From a virus, in IMG/VR virus record IMGVR_UViG_3300026518_000003, positions 1 to 40,927 of that record: a stretch of DNA of 40,927 nt. One strand, given 5' to 3'. Below, one piece after another: positions 21,742 through 29,491 of this stretch. The notes under the pieces were generated by a model. The model saw only the letters and a list, made by a program, of their open reading frames with translations. It was not told the DNA's origin and did not search any database. Numbering within the stretch: the first letter of the stretch is position 1; each line of letters opens with the position of its first letter. Made by a program: the position numbers and the translations under genes.

Positions 21742-22706
21742 GCCAATCTAACCTAGTCTGCCCTACTACTGGAATCGTAATCTCACAACAACATAACACT
21801 AAGCTGGCACTTTCGCTAGTGTTTGAGTATAAGCATCCATTGGCTGATATTAACCTAGCCCTTAACACATTCAAGTCTGAAACTATCCTAGAAAAAGCTA
21901 ACCTGCCTTTAGCGGTAGGTGCATTATTTACCCTTTTGGATGCTAAGCATCGCCTAGTGCATAGCGATAACCTAAACACTGTAAGCATCGCAAATGCCGA
22001 AGTATGCAAACAGGCTAAACCTGCCCAAATCCTTAAAGCCTTGAAGCATTTAGTAACCAACTGGAACAGCGTAACCTATTACCTAGACAACGCCCCTAAG
22101 TTAGCCCTTACTGCAGCAGTCCCTTGTGGTACAGAACAGGATAACAAGGCACAATATTTTAGTGAATCCTTGTTAGCGTTAGTGTACGCAATCACTCCGC
22201 CAGTTGAAGCTCCATTGCCTAAGCTAACAAAACAAACTAATTCCTTAGGCATCGAATCTATCACCTTTGAGGATGAAGATTTGCTGGCACTTAGCGCACG
22301 CTTAGAGGATGACACAGCTAAACAGGTAGCTCGTACTACTTGTGAGGATATCAAGACTAAATTAAAGACAGCTAACGCACTAATGTTACGCTACGGAGTA
22401 ACTAATAAGGAACAGCGTAAGAAAATCGCTGGCTTTATCACTAGCGAGGCTATCCCTTCTAAGGTAGCCAACTTCTTACAGCATGAGCTTATCAGCTTCG
22501 CTAGAACTGCTGAGGCTAATAAGGCTCGTAAAGCGTTAGAGACCCGCGCAATGCTAAACTACGGTTTTGCTAAACTGCAACGCCAATGGGATAACTTACC
22601 CGATGAACTGGATAGCCCTGTACCTGAAGTTAAAGCAACGGTAGATAATAAACCATTAACACTTAAAGAGCGCTTAGCAGCTATTAAAGCTAAGAAAGGG
22701 GCATAA
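21738..22706 (+). CDS. Unknown replication-region protein with C-terminal shared peptide, 322 aa
   Basis: Starts MSQSNLVCPTTGIVISQQHN. It is mostly helical and has CPTTG near the start but no clear zinc site. The last residues, LTLKERLAAIKAKKGA, repeat the N-terminal peptide of the helicase encoded 2 bases downstream. The 13 identical residues use 9 different codons. The rest is not recognised. Context suggests a helicase partner or loader, and the shared tail may bind the same partner as the helicase. Confidence 0.82.
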   Translation: MSQSNLVCPTTGIVISQQHNTKLALSLVFEYKHPLADINLALNTFKSETILEKANLPLAVGALFTLLDAKHRLVHSDNLNTVSIANAEVCKQAKPAQILKALKHLVTNWNSVTYYLDNAPKLALTAAVPCGTEQDNKAQYFSESLLALVYAITPPVEAPLPKLTKQTNSLGIESITFEDEDLLALSARLEDDTAKQVARTTCEDIKTKLKTANALMLRYGVTNKEQRKKIAGFITSEAIPSKVANFLQHELISFARTAEANKARKALETRAMLNYGFAKLQRQWDNLPDELDSPVPEVKATVDNKPLTLKERLAAIKAKKGA

Positions 22707-22708
22707 TC

Positions 22709-24406
22709 ATGGCTATGACATTAAAGGAAAGGCTAGCCGCAATCAAGGCTAAGAAAGCCCTAGCAGCAGCTCAAGAGCTTAAACCTAACACTAACACTAA
22801 CACTACGCCTAACCATATCACGCTGAACGACAAGCAACAACTGGCAGTAAAGTACGCCAATGAAGGCAAATCCTTTGTGCTAACAGGTGCGGCTGGTACT
22901 GGTAAGACTTTAACCGTAACCACCATCGCCAAGCTATTCGCAGGCGATGGCATTATGATTGAGGGCGAGCGTACACGCCGTACGCTACCAGAGGTCGAGT
23001 TCCGTAACCCTTTGGGTGGCGTGAACGACCAGCAGGTTAAGCCTGCCATTGCTTTCGTAGCGTATACTAACCGTGCAGTAAACAATATGTACGGTAATCT
23101 ATGCCATAACACACCAGAGCTTAAAGATTCCTTAGGTAGTAATTTCCTTACCATCCATAAGCTACTAGAGGTAGCTCCAGAATACTACTATGATGATGAA
23201 GCTGGAAAGGATAAGATGCGCTTTACTCCTCGCCGTGACGAATACAATAAGCTACCATTAAAGCTACTCATAATAGAAGAAGCTTCAATGGTTGATATTA
23301 ACCTATGGAAGACTCTAAGGAAGGCGCTACTGGACGATTGTCAAATCATCCTACTAGGAGACCTTAACCAGCTCCAACCTGTATTCGGGGATTCTATCCT
23401 TAACTATGGCAGGGTACAACTACCTACTGTAGAACTTACTCATGTATATCGCCAAGCCCTAGACTCCCCAATCATCCGTCAGGCTCATAGCCTACTAAAG
23501 CATGGCACAATGCAGTCTGATACAGATGACTTCCAGATTGTGACGGGCAAGTCTAATAAGCCTGTAGGGGCTGAGCGGCTAGCCAAAGGCGTAGTCAATA
23601 CTCTAGCCCGTCTATACACGCAAGGGGATTATAACCCTGAAGCTCATATCCTACTATCTCCCTATAATAAGGGGGATGCAGGTACTACTATGCTAAACAA
23701 GCTAGTCGCGGATTTCTTGGATAAGGCTCGTTATGCTAAAGGCGACACTAACCCAGTATATGAAATTATAGCGGGATTTGAAAAGTCTTACTATGCTGTA
23801 GGTGACTGGATTTATGACGCTACATCTAAACAGCAGGGGCGTATCACGTCCATTAACCTAAACGGTAACTACCTAGGCAATGCCCCCCAACCTGAATCCA
23901 CTAACCTATCACGCTTCGGCTACCTTAACGGTCATGATGACATCTCACTAGATGATGAAGACCTAGATTTCACTTATAACACGGGAGCATTGGATGGTAT
24001 CCTAGACCAGTCTGTAGGCGAAGCCGAAGAACGGGTATTGGCAGCCTCACACTCTATCCACATAACCCTAGAGGATGGACAAGAGCTAATCTTATCTAGT
24101 GCGGGCGAAGTCAACGCCTTAGATTTAGGCTATTGCCTAACATGCCATAAGGCACAAGGGTGTGAATGGGAGAAGGTGTACATCTTGGTACATTCAACCC
24201 ATAATCTAGCCAACCGTGAATGGTTATATACTGCCATAACTCGTGCTAAGCAATCAGCCTTTATCTTCACGCAGGAAGCAACTATTGCTAAGGCTTGTAA
24301 ACGCCAACGCATTAAAGGTAGCACGGCAGAAGAAAAGCTAGAGAACTTTATTGAATCCCTAAAGGCTAAAGGAGCTAGTCATGATGTCGGCTTACCAAAA
24401 GACTAA
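22709..24406 (+). CDS. SF1B DNA helicase (Dda/RecD-like)
   Basis: A 565-aa ATP-dependent DNA helicase, probably 5'-3'. Residues 1-17 carry the shared TLKERLAAIKAKK peptide and a Thr/Asn-rich linker follows. Motifs: Q-like NDKQQLAV (40-47), Walker A GAAGTGKT (60-67), motif Ia AYTNRAV, Walker B LLIIEEAS (186-193), motif III GDLNQLQPV (217-225), motif IV-type VYRQ, motif V TCHKAQGCEW and motif VI WLYTAITRAK. This set is typical of Dda, RecD2 and related phage helicases. It probably works with the DNA polymerase and Sak4-like protein in replication and recombination. Confidence 0.93.
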   Translation: MAMTLKERLAAIKAKKALAAAQELKPNTNTNTTPNHITLNDKQQLAVKYANEGKSFVLTGAAGTGKTLTVTTIAKLFAGDGIMIEGERTRRTLPEVEFRNPLGGVNDQQVKPAIAFVAYTNRAVNNMYGNLCHNTPELKDSLGSNFLTIHKLLEVAPEYYYDDEAGKDKMRFTPRRDEYNKLPLKLLIIEEASMVDINLWKTLRKALLDDCQIILLGDLNQLQPVFGDSILNYGRVQLPTVELTHVYRQALDSPIIRQAHSLLKHGTMQSDTDDFQIVTGKSNKPVGAERLAKGVVNTLARLYTQGDYNPEAHILLSPYNKGDAGTTMLNKLVADFLDKARYAKGDTNPVYEIIAGFEKSYYAVGDWIYDATSKQQGRITSINLNGNYLGNAPQPESTNLSRFGYLNGHDDISLDDEDLDFTYNTGALDGILDQSVGEAEERVLAASHSIHITLEDGQELILSSAGEVNALDLGYCLTCHKAQGCEWEKVYILVHSTHNLANREWLYTAITRAKQSAFIFTQEATIAKACKRQRIKGSTAEEKLENFIESLKAKGASHDVGLPKD

Positions 24407-24857
24407 ACAACCATACCCCCCACTGGGGGGTATTTCCATTGCTGCTGTTAGGCTATCCCTATTCCCCGATATCCAAGCCCTGAAAGCCGTAGATACCGTG
24501 AGCTATAACCTGCAGGTAGCCGTAGACCAAGTGGGAGATAATGAGTACCACATTCAGCCGCGTTCACGCTACCTACCTAAGCTCAGACTAGCAGGTACAT
24601 ATTGCGTGCAGTGTCTAGCTCGGCAAGGCACATACCTTACCCCCGAAGGTAGTCTAGTCCCTTCCTGTCCAGATTGCCGCAAGAAGTACCAAGATGATGC
24701 TATCAATGCCGCCTTCATCCATGCTTTAGGATGCGCTGATAAGGTAGTACACTCTTATCAATCATCTATATGGTTATGCTGCGAAGCCATCAGGCTACAT
24801 AAGGATTGGATAATATCAGAGAAATCCGCCAAATATCAGAAATTGCATATGCGGTAA
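24381..24857 (+). CDS. Unknown protein with zinc-ribbon motif, 158 aa
   Basis: It starts inside the end of the helicase gene (26-base overlap) with GGAG about 7 bases before ATG 24381, and begins MMSAYQKTKQPYPPLGG. CVQC and CPDC (about residues 75-99) form a likely zinc ribbon in the middle. The C-terminal half is helical with a CCEAIRLHKDW segment. A small replication- or transcription-linked DNA-binding protein is possible, but it is not recognised. Confidence 0.78.
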   Translation: MMSAYQKTKQPYPPLGGISIAAVRLSLFPDIQALKAVDTVSYNLQVAVDQVGDNEYHIQPRSRYLPKLRLAGTYCVQCLARQGTYLTPEGSLVPSCPDCRKKYQDDAINAAFIHALGCADKVVHSYQSSIWLCCEAIRLHKDWIISEKSAKYQKLHMR

Positions 24858-24913
24858 AAATCGCATACAATCCCCCCAAGCGCAACAACTAACTCTTATA
24901 AGGAGCTAACATA

Positions 24914-25186
24914 ATGAATGCTAAAGATATTCTAGCCCAGCTAGAGCAACACCGCAGTCTCATTGTAACCGTGAGTTGCCACAGTTATGGTACAATGAAG
25001 AGCCGCATCAGTAACACCCGTAGTAGGATGATTGCTAAGCTACCAGAGAACGAGCGTCCAGATGATAAGCTACAATTTTATATCCTACTAGAAGGTGAAG
25101 ATACCCTACAGGTGCGAATCTCCCTAGTGGATAATTGTACACCTATTGACGGAATTATAAATGTAAAGCCAGCGGAGGACTTGTAA
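24914..25186 (+). CDS. Unknown protein, 90 aa
   Basis: ATG 24914 has AAGGAG about 8 bases upstream. Starts MNAKDILAQLEQHRSLIVTV. It appears alpha/beta, with a basic loop (KSRISNTRSRMIAKL) and a beta-rich C-terminus ending in VKPAEDL. No family is recognised. It precedes the 102-aa gene by one base. Confidence 0.75.
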   Translation: MNAKDILAQLEQHRSLIVTVSCHSYGTMKSRISNTRSRMIAKLPENERPDDKLQFYILLEGEDTLQVRISLVDNCTPIDGIINVKPAEDL

Positions 25187-25187
25187 G

Positions 25188-25496
25188 ATGAGCGTAGAGG
25201 TAGTCAAGACTTTAATAAATAAGATTAACGATGCCTTACTGGAATCAGACATGGGAGAGGTAGAGGAACACCTGCTAACCCTACAGCAACAGCTAAATGA
25301 CACCCCACACCTAGTGGATATGTTGCTGCCTGAAGATATTGGGGTACTTGTGACGGCGGAGCGTAAGCGTATGCAGCAAGATATACTACTGCAATCCCTA
25401 CCAGCTACACGCAAGAAGAAAGCCCCAGCCAAGAAGAAGGTTACTAAGGCTAAGGTAAACTTAGATAATCTAGACCTTGACCTAAGCGACTGGTAA
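25188..25496 (+). CDS. Unknown protein with Lys-rich linker and acidic tail, 102 aa
   Basis: Starts MSVEVVKTLINKINDALLES. A helical N-terminal domain is followed by a Lys/Ala-rich stretch (RKKKAPAKKKVTKAKV) and an acidic hydrophobic tail (NLDNLDLDLSDW). Such tails resemble the protein-docking ends of single-strand DNA-binding proteins, so it may recruit replication partners. That is an inference from shape only. Confidence 0.75.
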   Translation: MSVEVVKTLINKINDALLESDMGEVEEHLLTLQQQLNDTPHLVDMLLPEDIGVLVTAERKRMQQDILLQSLPATRKKKAPAKKKVTKAKVNLDNLDLDLSDW

Positions 25497-25507
25497 GGGA
25501 GAACAGT

Positions 25508-26452
25508 ATGCCACAAACAGGAGTCAGCATTAACCCTGCGGATGATTTAATCTTATCTTACTCATCCCTTAACACACTATCAGCTTGCCCACGCAAGTTT
25601 GAGCTGTACAAAGTCCACCCTATTGATGCGCCACGGGATACTAGCCCCGCACTGTCACTAGGTTCAGCAGTTGGTCGCGGCTATGCAGCCTACCTAGAAA
25701 CTAACGATATCGAAGATGATAAAGTCATCCTTGAGACTTGGCTAGGTTACTACCCACCACTAGAAGATAACATCCGTAGTTTATCTAAAGCTCATGTAAT
25801 TGTACAAGCTCTAGCTGATACGCCTATGAAACTTAACGGGCAAGATGACCCAGCAGATTGGGAGTTGGCAGTATTTAATGGTATTCCAGCGGTAGAGTTA
25901 TCCTTCTGCATTCGCCTATCCCCTAAGATGGTTTATGTAGGCTTCTTAGACGCTGTAATGTACTCGCCAAGTACAGGCATCTATCGCCCACTAGAACTTA
26001 AGACTTCCTCATTGACATCTAACCTTGAGGTAAACTTTAAGAACTCTGCGCAAGGGTTAGCTTATGCTCTCATCCTTGACGCTATTTGCCACAATGATAA
26101 GCCTCAACTTACCTTCGATATTCATTATCGAGTGGCGCAGCTACACCGTACTAAGGCTGAAGCCTTTCGCCCTACCATCCACGATTTCTTCTTCAAGAAG
26201 AATCTAATGGATAGGCTGGAATGGCTTATGAGTCTTAAACTAGAACAAGAGCGTATTGAATCTTACCTAGATAATTCACTGTTCCCTAAGAATGGCGGAG
26301 CTTGTTTATCTTGGGGTAAGCCTTGTCCTTACTATGGCATGTGCAACTTAACCCATAATGCTCCCATAAACGGGGAGACTAAAGAGTATCAATTCTACTT
26401 TGAACTTGATGACCTAATCAACAACGCCCTTACATTGGCAAAAGGAGTATAA
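25508..26452 (+). CDS. PD-(D/E)XK nuclease, Cas4/RecB-like with four Cys
   Basis: A 314-aa exonuclease-type protein. Catalytic residues appear as GFLDAV (Asp148) and LELKTS (Glu163, Lys165), with QGLAYALI as the following QxxxY-type helix. One Cys near the N-terminus (SACPRKF, Cys27) and three near the C-terminus (Cys266, Cys273, Cys279) match the iron-sulfur staple of Cas4/AddB nucleases. It lies directly before the Sak4-like gene, a common phage pairing of nuclease and recombinase. It probably processes DNA ends for recombination-dependent replication. Confidence 0.9.
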   Translation: MPQTGVSINPADDLILSYSSLNTLSACPRKFELYKVHPIDAPRDTSPALSLGSAVGRGYAAYLETNDIEDDKVILETWLGYYPPLEDNIRSLSKAHVIVQALADTPMKLNGQDDPADWELAVFNGIPAVELSFCIRLSPKMVYVGFLDAVMYSPSTGIYRPLELKTSSLTSNLEVNFKNSAQGLAYALILDAICHNDKPQLTFDIHYRVAQLHRTKAEAFRPTIHDFFFKKNLMDRLEWLMSLKLEQERIESYLDNSLFPKNGGACLSWGKPCPYYGMCNLTHNAPINGETKEYQFYFELDDLINNALTLAKGV

Positions 26453-26453
26453 C

Positions 26454-27269
26454 ATGGCATCATTAAAAGAGCTAGCTGCAGCAAGACACGCACTAACATC
26501 GTCTAAACTCAAACATGCCTTAATCTATGGGCAACCTAAGACGGGTAAGACATGGCTAGCAGGCACGGCTATTAAATCGGATAAGCTAACCCGCATCTTC
26601 TGGTTCGATATTGAAAACGGTAGCAGTACCCTACTAAACCCTGAGCTGGGTCTAACAGATGAGCAAATGGATAAGGTAGTTCTCTACCAAATCCCTGATA
26701 CCTGTAAGAACCCTGTAGCAATCGACACCATGCTAAAGGTAGTAAGCAACTTAAAGGGTATTGATATCTGCGAGGCACATGGTAAGGTAGCTTGCAGGGA
26801 TTGTAAGGTAGCCAAAGCTCCAACCGAACACTTCCCACCTATCGCAGAGCTAGGCGGTAACGACTTAATCGTTATTGACTCTTTATCGCAGCTAGGTGAT
26901 AGTGCATTCGCTGTAGCCGTAGCCTTAACTTCTGGGGAGCGTAACGCATTCGCTAAATACGGTGAGCAAGGTCGTCTACTATCAGACTTCCTTGGTATGA
27001 TTCAGCAGCTACGCACTAATGTAATCTGTATCTCGCACGTAACCACCAACGAGGCAGAGGATACTAAGAAGGAATTGACTATCCCATTATGTGGTACGCG
27101 TAACTTCTCTATGAAGGTAGCCAAAGGGTTTGACACCGTGATATACAATTCAATCGAGATGAAGAAGATGAAGTCTGGTAGCAGCCCTACCTACAAGGCT
27201 AACACTGTATCAGGCGACCGTGATGGTTTTAAGATGGAAGATGAAACCGACCTAGTGGGTATGTTCTAG
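26454..27269 (+). CDS. Sak4-like RecA-fold ATPase (single-strand annealing/recombinase)
   Basis: A 271-aa protein with Walker A GQPKTGKT (26-33), Walker B LIVIDS (137-142) and a following ISHVTTNEAEDT segment, typical of phage Sak4-type RecA-core ATPases. Between them is an unusual CxxH-x4-CxxC set (Cys105, His108, Cys113, Cys116) that could bind zinc. Its N-terminus (MASLKELAAARHAL) weakly resembles the peptide shared by the two upstream proteins. It follows the nuclease by one base. Its expected role is annealing or pairing of single strands with the SSB-like protein downstream. Confidence 0.88.
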   Translation: MASLKELAAARHALTSSKLKHALIYGQPKTGKTWLAGTAIKSDKLTRIFWFDIENGSSTLLNPELGLTDEQMDKVVLYQIPDTCKNPVAIDTMLKVVSNLKGIDICEAHGKVACRDCKVAKAPTEHFPPIAELGGNDLIVIDSLSQLGDSAFAVAVALTSGERNAFAKYGEQGRLLSDFLGMIQQLRTNVICISHVTTNEAEDTKKELTIPLCGTRNFSMKVAKGFDTVIYNSIEMKKMKSGSSPTYKANTVSGDRDGFKMEDETDLVGMF

Positions 27270-27349
27270 TGTACCCTGAATGGAAAGCCTTTCTTGTTCT
27301 GGTAAGTTTAATCTTTGTGGCTAGTGTGTACTTACTACTACGCCACTAA
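27269..27349 (+). CDS. Tiny membrane peptide, 26 aa, GTG start
   Basis: GTG at 27269 overlaps the Sak4 stop (TAGTG) and opens a short frame ending TAA at 27349. The product is MYPEWKAFLVLVSLIFVASV followed by YLLLRH, one membrane helix with a basic end. There is no strong ribosome site, so expression would rely on coupling. It is followed by a perfect 7-bp hairpin GTGCTAG / CTAGCAC (27355-27373) in the gap before the SSB-like gene. Moderate doubt remains. Confidence 0.45.
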   Translation: MYPEWKAFLVLVSLIFVASVYLLLRH

Positions 27350-27446
27350 TGGGTGTGCTAGCCCGACTAGCACTGTGCAACTGGCTCTGCCTGATTACCA
27401 GTATCATAACACTAAACGATAACGAATCGTAACTAAGGATAATATT

Positions 27447-27881
27447 ATGTCATTATTGGACTCTATGCTAGATAAATCAATGGACGAAGTTGAAACCGCA
27501 GCAGAATACTTAGACCTTCCAAATGGAGAGTATCACTTGGAAATCGTAAAGGCTGAACCTAAGGAATACCCTGCTAAGGATGATAAGCCTGCAAGTGTAG
27601 CCGTAACTGTAACCTATAGCGTACTGGAAACTGTAGCATTGAATGATGCTAACCAAACGCCAGTGGATGAAGGTAGCATGAACAGTGAGCGCTTTAACCT
27701 AAACGAGCAAGGTTTGCCTTTCTTCAAACGCTACCTTACTAATGTATTCGGTGAGGCTGACGGGGTATCTTTAGGTGAAGCTATTACCGCCTTGAAAGGT
27801 ACGCAAATCTCATGCTTGGTTAAGAACCGTGAGCATAATGGAACTAACTACATGAGCACTTCGCGTCAAGCTCAGTTGTAA
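27447..27881 (+). CDS. SSB-like single-strand DNA-binding protein
   Basis: A 144-aa protein starting MSLLDSMLDKSMDEVETAAE. The middle has OB-like strands (LPNGEYHLEIVKAEPKEY, ASVAVTVTYSVLETV), an insertion (NSERFNLNEQGLPFFKRYL) and IGTQ-type ISCLVKNREH. This arrangement is usual for phage SSB-like proteins encoded beside Sak4. No acidic C-terminal docking tail is present; the 102-aa protein upstream has one instead. Assignment is by pattern and neighbourhood. Confidence 0.72.
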   Translation: MSLLDSMLDKSMDEVETAAEYLDLPNGEYHLEIVKAEPKEYPAKDDKPASVAVTVTYSVLETVALNDANQTPVDEGSMNSERFNLNEQGLPFFKRYLTNVFGEADGVSLGEAITALKGTQISCLVKNREHNGTNYMSTSRQAQL

Positions 27882-27897
27882 ACTAGCCATAGCGAAT

Positions 27898-28025
27898 GGG
27901 AGTGGGGGCGTAAGCCTCCCTCCTTATCACTGTATGGTCTAGGCTAAATAGTGATAAGGATTTTGGCAATCTTGGGGTGGGTGTAGGAACGCAGGATGCC
28001 GCCGAAATCGGGGCGAGAATGCCCC
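27898..28025 (+). ncRNA. Structured untranslated region after the SSB-like gene
   Basis: Three hairpins fill the gap after the SSB-like gene. First, GGAG.GGGGGC-GTAA-GCCTCCCTCC (27899-27923) has a GNRA-type loop. Second, CCTTATCACT / AGTGATAAGG (27922-27931, 27950-27959) is a perfect 10-bp stem followed by ATTTT. Third, GGGGC / GCCCC (28010-28014, 28021-28025) has loop GAGAAT. The first two share two bases, so they compete slightly. It could be a terminator or attenuator, an RNA stability element or a regulatory leader. Confidence 0.5.
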
Positions 28026-28057
28026 TAGAATCCATCTTAAAAGGGGGAAAGGTACTA

Positions 28058-28267
28058 TTGAGTAAGCGAAAAAATAAAACGAAACAAAACGCAAATGGCG
28101 GGCTAGGGTATAGGGTACACTGGTATGACCAGCCTATCACTTATCATGCTACCCTACGCGAAGCCTTGCTAAACATATGGGATAGAGGCGCAGAGTATGC
28201 TTCTATGCTAATCACCCCAGAAGGTGAAATCCAAATAGGAAAGGATATATTCCATGCCAACAAGTAA
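28058..28267 (+). CDS. Unknown protein, 69 aa (TTG start proposed)
   Basis: The frame is open from ATG 27977, but that part overlaps the hairpin region and reads unnaturally. TTG at 28058 has a GGGGGAAAGG ribosome site upstream and begins MSKRKNKTKQNANGGLGYRV, a normal basic N-terminus. The rest (HWYDQPITYHATLREALLNI) is a small alpha/beta domain without recognised family. It overlaps the next gene by 14 bases. Confidence 0.65.
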   Translation: MSKRKNKTKQNANGGLGYRVHWYDQPITYHATLREALLNIWDRGAEYASMLITPEGEIQIGKDIFHANK

Positions 28268-28613
28268 TAAAGTAAAGCCCTATAAAGTACCTGATAAAGC
28301 GTTGTTAGTACAACTACGCCGTCCACTAGATATGGATGTACATGATAAGGTATTCTTGCATAACATTATCGAGCAGCACCCAGATTTAGTAAGTCACCTA
28401 CACGAGCATGTAGTGGACGAGTACACTAAGGAGGAGGTAATCGTAATGGATGCCTTTATCCTAGAGTATTCTAAGATTGCACACGCATTCCTTACTGATG
28501 CTAAGTTCCGCATTGTGGAGTTCGTGGGACGGGACACTAAGCCTATTGGTAGTAAAGAGCAAATTGAAGCCTTAATGAAGGAAGTCACTAAGGATGCGGA
28601 GGTAATAGACTAA
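28254..28613 (+). CDS. Unknown protein, 119 aa
   Basis: Starts MPTSNKVKPYKVPDKALLVQ. The product is mainly helical and His/Glu/Asp-rich in the middle (NIIEQHPDLVSHLHEHVVDE), which might bind metal but matches no motif I know. Its stop shares one base with the next start (TAATG). The function is unknown. Confidence 0.78.
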   Translation: MPTSNKVKPYKVPDKALLVQLRRPLDMDVHDKVFLHNIIEQHPDLVSHLHEHVVDEYTKEEVIVMDAFILEYSKIAHAFLTDAKFRIVEFVGRDTKPIGSKEQIEALMKEVTKDAEVID

Positions 28614-29155
28614 TGCTACTTATGCCCAAGATAGATGCTAAGCGTATGCGTAAACTTGACGCTAAGATGGGCGTAAGAGTAAAGCATACTCCAAGAGCTT
28701 ATGACATGGAATCGAAATCCAGAGCTAAGCCTAAATTGGATAGTAAAGCCCAGAAGGAACAGCGCCAGAAGGAAAGGATTAAGGCGTTCCTACTAGCTGA
28801 GGAGTATGCAAAGTCAGACCTCCCTTCCTTAGAAGCCTTTCGTAAAGCTGCGGCTACCTTAAACCCTCCCATCGCAGGGGACTACTTGCGCAGGCTATAC
28901 CTTAAATGGCTTAGTACGCTCCCTCCTGAGGAGTACGCTAAGCATCATGCGGCTACTAAGCATGGGAACTATGGGCGTGCAAAGGTAACTCGCCCCTTTA
29001 AGCATGAAGCTGCTTGTCGATGTATGCACGAGTTTCTAAACTCTGGTAAAGGGTACACAGTTATGGTAGCTGCTGCCAAGGCAGGTAATCGCCATAATAG
29101 GAATCCTCATACTCTGGTAACAGCCTACAGGAAATGGAAGAAGCGTAATGAATAG
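28613..29155 (+). CDS. Unknown basic protein, 180 aa, possible DNA-binding
   Basis: Starts MLLMPKIDAKRMRKLDAKMG; GGAGG lies 10 bases upstream. It is very basic, with Lys/Arg-rich segments (DSKAQKEQRQKERIKAF) and two helical repeats of the type SLEAFRKAAATLNPP...YLRRLYLKWL. The C-terminal part (NRHNRNPHTLVTAYRKWKKR) is also basic. A small DNA- or RNA-binding protein just before the polymerase would fit, but no family is assigned. Confidence 0.76.
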   Translation: MLLMPKIDAKRMRKLDAKMGVRVKHTPRAYDMESKSRAKPKLDSKAQKEQRQKERIKAFLLAEEYAKSDLPSLEAFRKAAATLNPPIAGDYLRRLYLKWLSTLPPEEYAKHHAATKHGNYGRAKVTRPFKHEAACRCMHEFLNSGKGYTVMVAAAKAGNRHNRNPHTLVTAYRKWKKRNE

Positions 29156-29285
29156 GCAGCTAACTAAGCTATCCAAGCATCAGATAGAGTTGTTAAAGGT
29201 ATGGCGAGATGCTATTAAAGAGCATGAGGCGCAGATTGCGTCTATTAAGCGTAATATTGAAGTACTAATAAGGAGTCCAAAATGA
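29148..29285 (+). CDS. Small helical protein, 45 aa
   Basis: ATG 29148 overlaps the preceding gene by 8 bases, and the stop overlaps the next ATG (ATGA). The product begins MNRQLTKLSKHQIELLKVWR and is one charged amphipathic helix or coiled coil. Both overlaps support translation by coupling. The function is unknown. Confidence 0.65.
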   Translation: MNRQLTKLSKHQIELLKVWRDAIKEHEAQIASIKRNIEVLIRSPK

Positions 29286-29491
29286 GTCTTAATGTAAACT
29301 ACATCCTACGCACTAAGTGCGATGTCTGTAACAAGCCTAATAAATGCTTGATGCTATCAAGGACTGGTAATGAGCCTGTACTAATTTGCGAGTACTGCCT
29401 TACGCACCATACAGTAACCTTACAAGCCGTACAGCGTACACTGCCTTATGCACTTACTTCCGTAGAGGAGTTAGATAATGACAGCGTATAA
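29282..29491 (+). CDS. Small zinc-ribbon protein, 69 aa
   Basis: Starts MSLNVNYILRTKCDVCNKPN; AAGGAG is about 7 bases upstream. CDVC and CEYC (with a further Cys in NKCLML) form a likely four-Cys zinc ribbon in the first 45 residues. It overlaps the DNA polymerase start by 14 bases. It may be a polymerase partner or a small transcription factor; no specific family. Confidence 0.75.
   Translation: MSLNVNYILRTKCDVCNKPNKCLMLSRTGNEPVLICEYCLTHHTVTLQAVQRTLPYALTSVEELDNDSV

Noticed and set aside
27977-28057. ATG 27977 as the start of the 69-aa gene
   Set aside because: The added residues overlap strong hairpins and there is no ribosome site, whereas TTG 28058 has one.
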